Made by a program: the position numbers and the translations under genes. This document shows positions 1 through 5,300 of a stretch of 7,381 nt of DNA, piece after piece. This DNA is from Rhodoluna sp. (GTDB lineage Bacteria; Actinomycetota; Actinomycetes; Actinomycetales; Microbacteriaceae), in assembly GCA_016462375.1 (NCBI GenBank), contig JAEMTJ010000046.1:1-7381 (forward strand), written 5' to 3'. The notes below the pieces were generated by a model. That model made no database searches, was not told the origin of the DNA, and saw only the letters and a list, made by a program, of their open reading frames with translations. Position 1 is the stretch's first letter. The number at the start of each line of letters is the position of its first letter.

Positions 1-952
1 CATCCTCAGCAGTAACAGCAACAGTCACAGTATTAGCACCAGAAACCAAACCAGATGATCCGCTTACCGAGTAGGTTGCAAAATCATCGGCAGGGTCTAC
101 GACCACATCCACAGAAGTTACTCCATAAGCCTTTGACACACTCCCACCGGCCAACACCTGAACTCCATCAATCGTTATAGAGGATAGAGCGTTGTCCGAG
201 GACAAAATAGGGACATTTACAAGACGCACATAAGTAGCCACAGTTCCGTCTGGTGCGGTGACAGAAATTGTAATTTCATTCAATCCTGTTGATATCTCTT
301 CATGACCCACGAAAGAATAAGTTGCATCGGCGTTTGTAGTAACCACAACCACGGAAACAGATGTCGCTAATTTTGACGTATCTTGAATTGCAGATGAAGC
401 AGAGGTTCGGTCTACACCTTCAATGGTGATACTCGCAACGCTAGCGTCGCTTGAGAGCTCAACCTGAACTGTAAAGGAATAAGTCGCTATTGACGCGTCT
501 TCGGCGGTAACTTTCACGCTCACTGTGTTTGAACCTGTAACTAGGTTTGTATCTCCCAAGACTTCATAGGTGGCAAAATCATCGGCAGTAACGGCTTGAA
601 CGCTTACTGAAGTGACTCCGTGAGCTCTAGTAAGGTTTTCTCCAGCAACCACTGTCTCCCCGTCGACGGTAATGGAGGTCAACGCATTGTTGGTGGAAAG
701 CCCAGGTACGAAAACTCCACGCTCGTAGGTGGCTACAGATCCGTCAGGTGCAGTAACAGTGATAATTAAGGTATTCGAGCCCAAATCAAGGTCATCATCG
801 CCAGTCACTGTGAAGGTCGAATTCTCATCTGCTGTTATCACAGCTACGGCAACTGATGTTGCTAACTTGGCTGTATTTTGAACCGCTGAGGTTTCTGAGC
901 TGCGATTTACTCCATCAATCATGATAGAGGTCACTCCCGTGTTGCTGGATAG
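1..952 (-). repeat. Two-domain super-repeat (165 aa / 495 bp period) in the downstream gene
   Basis: Unit 6 (residues 446-529) resembles unit 8 (611-694): both have an 84-residue length, a KLATSV core, a TAPDG(S/T)VATY motif and a final VP. Unit 7 (530-610) resembles unit 9 (695 onward): both have GVTSV, ADDFATY and a LVxGxNTVxVxVTAED ending. At the DNA level, an identical 16-mer (plus-strand gcaaaatcatcggcag) occurs at 78-93 and 573-588, exactly 495 bp apart. The duplicated block was therefore a domain pair. Confidence 0.8.
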
Positions 953-2203
953 AGAAACTTGAACCGTGAAAGTGATTGTGGTTTGAGAACCGTCCTCTGC
1001 TGTGACCGTAACGGCCACAAGGTTGCTGCCTGTTGCCAATTCAGTGTTTCCTGTTATAACAACGGTTGCGTTCTCATCTGTCGCTAGCGCTATGACAGCC
1101 ACAGATGTAACATAAGCGCCGACTACGAAGGCTTCGCTAGCAACAATTATTTGACCGTCAACTTCAAGATAACTAAGCGAGCTGTCGTTTGAAGGTATGT
1201 ACACATTCACAGTAATTGTGAGCTCTTCAGAGACCCCATCTTGCGAAGTGACAGTAACGGTGATCGTGTTTGCGCCTGGATCTAAACCTGTATTACCTTC
1301 GACAGAGTATGAGGAGAACCCGCTGTTCAGGGTAACCACAACATCCACGCTAGTTACACCAGTTGCCACATTCGCACTACTGCCAATGAGCTCTGTGCCA
1401 TCTATCGTTATCGAGTTGATGATTCGATCTGTTGACACAGCGACGACCCTAATCACAACTGAGTGATTGGCAGTTGTGCCGGCTTGTGATGTGACGGTAA
1501 CGGTAACAGTGTGATCGCCTGTAGTCAAACCGGTGTTTCCGGTGTAACTGTAGGTTGAAGTTCCAGCTGCTGTAACCACAGAAACAGCGACAGCCGAAGT
1601 CCCGTAAGGAACTTCGAAGATATCGTTGTCGCTGACAGCTGAGCCATTGATTAGAAATGAGCTCAAATTGGTGTTTGAGTTTGGAGTTGCAACAGTTACC
1701 TTGAAGGAGTAATCGGCAGTCGCCCCATTTTCAGCAATCACATGGATCGCTACGGTGTTTTCCGATCCGGTAACAAGGTTTGTATTTCCAGTCACTGAAA
1801 CCTGTGCTGACAGTGAATTAGCAGTTGCGGTAACTGTAACCTGAGTTGTTCCGACTGCCGCTTGGAATACCCCAGTGCCATCTAAAGCGCCACTGAAGAC
1901 CTCCCCGCCAACAACTACTTGTCGAAGAGTTGCATCACTAGATGGTGCAGCAACAATTACGTAAAGCGTGTAGACCTCTTGGGTTGATCCATCCGCGGCA
2001 GTTACTGTAACGGTTACAGTATTAGCCCCTGGTTGTAAGTTATCTGAGTTTTGGGAGGTAATCGCCTCTGCGAAGATATCTGTTGTAGAGGCTTCGATTA
2101 ATATCGTGGTTGTACCTTGGGGCAAATTGATTGTTTGCCCATCAACGACCTCAACCCCGTCAGCTTTGAAGCTTTGGAGAGACGTGTCCTGATCTGCCTC
2201 TAT
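1..2203 (-). repeat. Array of 8 full + 1 partial beta-sandwich domain repeats (downstream gene)
   Basis: Units are 81-87 residues long and start at residues 29, 115, 202, 284, 365, 446, 530, 611 and 695. Each opens with an (S/N)-(S/T)-(N/D)-type linker followed by a hydrophobic-x-h-(D/N/G)-G strand and turn. A central G(V/T)TSVxV-like strand comes next in most units, and each closes with the xGxNxhxhxVTAxDG strand pair. Units 1-5 are divergent from each other, while units 6-9 are much more alike. The array continues beyond the left edge. Confidence 0.88.
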
Positions 2204-2287
2204 CGCATAGGAAAGTTGAGTGCCAAGCGGTACGATACCGCTGACTGGCAAAACCGCGAGAAGCACGGCTGCTATGAGATTTCTCAT
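1..2287 (-). CDS. Secreted multi-domain cadherin-like/Ig-like repeat protein, 3' end beyond window
   Basis: An uninterrupted frame runs from ATG 2287-2285 to the left edge: 762 complete codons, no stop. Residues 1-28 form a signal peptide. Eight full beta-sandwich units follow (residues 29-114, 115-201, 202-283, 284-364, 365-445, 446-529, 530-610, 611-694), then a ninth cut at residue 762. Most units end with a GxNxVxVTVTAxDG motif and alternating hydrophobic residues, as in cadherin-like beta-sandwich (PF12733-like) repeats of bacterial surface proteins. I see no cysteine and no enzyme motif. The inferred role is an exported stalk or adhesin; ligand and anchoring cannot be judged because the C-terminus is missing. 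The ATG is preferred over in-frame GTGs 6 and 12 bases upstream because an SD-like site is correctly spaced from it; an in-frame TAG at 2315-2317 rules out a longer extension. It lies 56 bp downstream of a paralogous gene on the same strand, so an operon is likely. Coding status is near certain; the family name is less so. Confidence 0.93.
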   Translation of the reverse strand, partial: MRNLIAAVLLAVLPVSGIVPLGTQLSYAIEADQDTSLQSFKADGVEVVDGQTINLPQGTTTILIEASTTDIFAEAITSQNSDNLQPGANTVTVTVTAADGSTQEVYTLYVIVAAPSSDATLRQVVVGGEVFSGALDGTGVFQAAVGTTQVTVTATANSLSAQVSVTGNTNLVTGSENTVAIHVIAENGATADYSFKVTVATPNSNTNLSSFLINGSAVSDNDIFEVPYGTSAVAVSVVTAAGTSTYSYTGNTGLTTGDHTVTVTVTSQAGTTANHSVVIRVVAVSTDRIINSITIDGTELIGSSANVATGVTSVDVVVTLNSGFSSYSVEGNTGLDPGANTITVTVTSQDGVSEELTITVNVYIPSNDSSLSYLEVDGQIIVASEAFVVGAYVTSVAVIALATDENATVVITGNTELATGSNLVAVTVTAEDGSQTTITFTVQVSLSSNTGVTSIMIDGVNRSSETSAVQNTAKLATSVAVAVITADENSTFTVTGDDDLDLGSNTLIITVTAPDGSVATYERGVFVPGLSTNNALTSITVDGETVVAGENLTRAHGVTSVSVQAVTADDFATYEVLGDTNLVTGSNTVSVKVTAEDASIATYSFTVQVELSSDASVASITIEGVDRTSASSAIQDTSKLATSVSVVVVTTNADATYSFVGHEEISTGLNEITISVTAPDGTVATYVRLVNVPILSSDNALSSITIDGVQVLAGGSVSKAYGVTSVDVVVDPADDFATYSVSGSSGLVSGANTVTVAVTAED
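2204..2287 (-). other. Signal peptide of the downstream repeat protein
   Basis: The first 28 residues have one early positive charge (Arg2), a hydrophobic stretch from Leu4 to about Leu21 rich in Leu, Ala, Val and Ile, and a Ser-Tyr-Ala end (residues 26-28) that fits the small-x-small rule of signal peptidase I. Cleavage is predicted after Ala28, directly before the first repeat unit. There is no cysteine at the cleavage site, so this is not a lipoprotein signal, and no YSIRK or twin-arginine motif. General Sec export is inferred. The two prolines (14 and 20) are slightly unusual but tolerated. Confidence 0.8.
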
Positions 2288-2289
2288 AT

Positions 2290-2297
2290 TCACCGCC
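2290..2297 (-). promoter_or_regulatory. Ribosome-binding site of the downstream gene
   Basis: The minus strand reads GGCGGTGA, which differs by one base from GGAGGTGA, the complement of the 16S rRNA 3' end. Five bases separate the last G of the GGCGG core from the ATG at 2287. This site decides the start codon: the alternative in-frame GTGs at 2293-2291 and 2299-2297 overlap it. Confidence 0.75.
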
Positions 2298-2302
2298 ACT
2301 TC

Positions 2303-2320
2303 TTCTAGGTCAACCTAGAA
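2303..2320. repeat. Perfect 8-bp inverted repeat in the intergenic gap
   Basis: The arms TTCTAGGT (2303-2310) and ACCTAGAA (2313-2320) are perfect reverse complements separated by two bases. In RNA this gives a 7-bp stem with a TTGA loop, ending five bases before the ribosome-binding site. The left half of a second perfect inverted repeat overlaps it: CCTAGA at 2314-2319 pairs with TCTAGG at 2325-2330 across five bases, so the two hairpins exclude each other. A third, CTAAG/CTTAG (2337-2341 and 2343-2347), spans the upstream stop codon. It could be an operator, an mRNA-stabilising or processing hairpin, or a switch. There is no T-tract, so it is not a classical terminator. Confidence 0.5.
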
Positions 2321-2343
2321 CGCCTCTAGGACAAGCCTAAGCC

Positions 2344-5300
2344 TTAGCCGACGTTTATGGTGATGGAATATACGGAGAATGCACCGCTCTTGGAAGTTAC
2401 TGTAACGACCAGCTGGTTTGCGCCAGCTACTAATCCAGTCTTACCAACAACGTCGACCCTGGCGGTCAAGTCCGCAGCCTTCGCTGCTACCTTTAGGGTC
2501 GTCTTTCCAGCTGCAAAGTTGAGGGTTGCGCCATTTACTACGTTCTGGCCTTCAACGTTGAAGAGAGCAAGGCTGGTGTTGCTGGCTGGGGCTGCTACTA
2601 CAACAGTGACGTTGTAGGTCGAGACCGCACCGCTAGGGGCTGTAACAGTCACAGCAACTGTGTTTGACGAGCCGTTGAGGTAACCCGTGTTCCCAGTAAC
2701 GATGAACTTAGCTTCCTTAGATTCAAGGGTTGGGATAACCTCGACACGGGTAGTACCGGCAGGAATCGTTATTGATCCGCCTGGCACAACGGCCTTTCCA
2801 GCCACGACCAATGAAGTCAGGTTCGTGTTACTCGCGACTGACAACACATTTACTGTTCTCTCATAAGTGCTAGCAGCGACGCCATCTTCCGCGGTAACTA
2901 TGAACCTGACGATGTTAGCCCCTGGAATCAGACCCGTAGCACCCGTAATGACCAAGGTAGCCTTTGAATCGGCAGTCTTAGCTTTAGCTGATAATGCGTT
3001 GGTACCAGCTGGAAGGGTAATTGCGGTTGCACTGTTAGAGACATCGATACCGTTGATTGTCCAAGCTCCTGCCTCAGAGCTGATGCTCGAGTTTGAGCTT
3101 CGCTGAGTAACATTGACTGTCACAACGAAGGACTTCTTGGTTGTGCCATCAGCCGCAGTAACCTCAACAACGATGCGGTTTGCACCAGGACTTAGCGCGT
3201 TTGGTAAAGCTGAGCCTGAAGCAAAGGCGACAGTGGCTTCGTTGCTTGCTGACTTCGCAACGAATGGGATGTTGGTTGCTCCAACTGGCAGGACAACTGG
3301 GCTAGCTAGCTCACCATCCACAAGCGATCCAAGCACATCTGTGGCACCGACTACTAGGCTACCTAGGTTGGCGTTACTTGATAGAGCATCTACCACCAAG
3401 GTGAAGTTGTATTCGGACTGAGCTCCCGAAGGTGCTGTAACCGTAATCTTTAGATTATTGGAGCCTGCAATCAAGCCCGTTGAGCCCTCTACGGTCAATG
3501 TGGCCTCTGCATCGCTGGCAACAGCCTTCACGCTGACCTTGGTAGTTCTTGCGCTCAACTGGACCGGGGTTCCAACAACTACAGACGAACCATTAATACT
3601 CACAGAGTTCAGGCCGGTGTTAGGGGACTTAAGAACACGGACTGATGCGGTGTAGATTCTCTTAGTTCCATCAGCTGCAGTTACAGTCACAACTACAGGG
3701 TTTAGACCTGTGCGTAGTCCCGCTGCGCCGACAATGGCTACTTGAGCATCTGCATTTTCAGCTGTAGCCAAAACAACTATGGAAGCCGTCGCATACGAAA
3801 CGTTTACGACCTGACCGTCAGTGAGGATGTCCTCGCCATTTACCTTGAATGTCGACAGGTTAGCGTTTGAAGATAGGGAAGTCACGAAAACAGGGACTGA
3901 AACTACTCGAACCGTACTGTCTGCGGCTGTTACAGTCACAAGAACTGTGTTATCGCCAGATAGTAGCGATGTTCCAGTAACAACAACGCTTGCATCAGGA
4001 TCAGTCGCAATCGCTTTCACCGCAACGGTAGCTGAACGCGGAGGAAGAGTAACCGTCTGGCCTGCAAGAATGTCACGTCCGCCAACAATCAAAGTGCTCA
4101 ACTGGGTGTTTGAAGACTTAGCTACTCGAACTCGCGCTGTGATTTTAATCTGGTTGCCGTTAGCTGCTGTCACAGTAACCAAAACAGGGTTTATTCCTGT
4201 GCGAAGGCTTGTTCCACCAGAGACCGAAACAAGTGCTTCTGCATCTTGGGCTGTTACAAGCACTGGTACCGAACTAGTTCCGTATGCGACATCAACGAAC
4301 TGACCACCTACAGTTATGTCCTCCCCATTGACCTTGAAGGTCGAGAGGTTGACGTTTGAAGATAGCGGAGTTACATAAACCTGAATGTTATAAGTCATAG
4401 CAGTCAAGTCCGGCGCAGTAACAGTAACAGCAACAGTGTTACTGCCAGAAGCAAGGGTGGTTCCTGTTACAACCACAGTTGCATCAGGATCGGCAGGAAC
4501 TACCTTAACGCTGGCCAATGTGGTTCTAGCTGGGAGAACCAACGGACCAGTCTGCGGCAATACATTGCCGTTGATTGTAATTGACTTGATATTTACGTTG
4601 TTAGCAGCGGCCACCCTCGCGTTTACGGAGTAGAACTTCTTGTTTCCGTTGGCAGCAACCACAGTAACGGTGATTGGGTTATTGCCCGTGCGAAGAGCTG
4701 AAGCTCCTGCAATAGATACGACAGCTTCTGAGTCAGAAGGAGTAGCCACTACTGGCACTGAGGTGGTGTTGTATGGCAAGTTGAAGATTTGACCTTCAGT
4801 GGCGCTAAAGCCATTCACGGTAAATACCGACAAGTTCGCATTGCTCGATAGAGGCGTGACAAATACGGCAGGGCGAATAACTCTTACTGTTCCATCTGCA
4901 GCAGTAATTGTAACGGTGATGAAGTTCAGTCCTGAGACAAGAGCAGTTCCCTCGATAACTATGTTTGCGTCCGGATCAAGAGCAACAGCTCTTACCGAAA
5001 CAAATGCTGATCTCGCAGGAAGCACTGTCGGCTCAGTCTGGGATGGGACCAAACCATTCACAGTCAAAGAACGCAACGCAGTATTAGAAGACTTAGCAAC
5101 CACCACAGTTACGGTGTAAACACTATTAAACCCATTAGCAGCAATAACAGTCACAACCACCTGGTTAGAACCAGTACGAAGAGATGAACCACCAACAACA
5201 GAAACCAAAGCCTCAGCATCCGCAGCAACAGCAACAACCGGAACAAAAGCAGTCGCATAAGCCACATTCACAACCTGGCGATCAACAACATCAACACCAT

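Larger units (their letters stand above)
2288..2343 (-). other. 56-bp intergenic gap between the two repeat-protein genes
   Basis: The only non-coding sequence in the window. It holds the ribosome-binding site next to the second gene and, further upstream, several CTAGG/CCTAG-type inverted repeats. I found no convincing -35/-10 pair here or in the last ~60 bp of the upstream gene, and no hairpin followed by a T-tract. Same strand, short gap and shared protein family make co-transcription the simplest reading. Confidence 0.7.

Noticed and set aside
2117..2308. Plus-strand 63-codon frame over the start of the downstream gene
   Set aside because: It is antisense to the signal peptide and first repeat unit and matches no family I know. 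The minus-strand gene with its signal peptide and SD site explains the sequence.
2303..2347. Intrinsic terminator between the two genes
   Set aside because: Hairpins are present, but neither strand has a T-tract after them, and the stems are AT-containing and short.
2288..2400. Separate promoter for the downstream gene
   Set aside because: TTGACC at 2309-2314 on the minus strand resembles a -35 box, but the position 17 bases downstream falls on AATATG at the start codon itself. No better -35/-10 pair was found upstream.
2928..3113. Minus-strand 61-codon frame in another phase
   Set aside because: It overlaps units 18 of the upstream gene out of frame and has no repeat pattern or start signal; it is a frame shadow.
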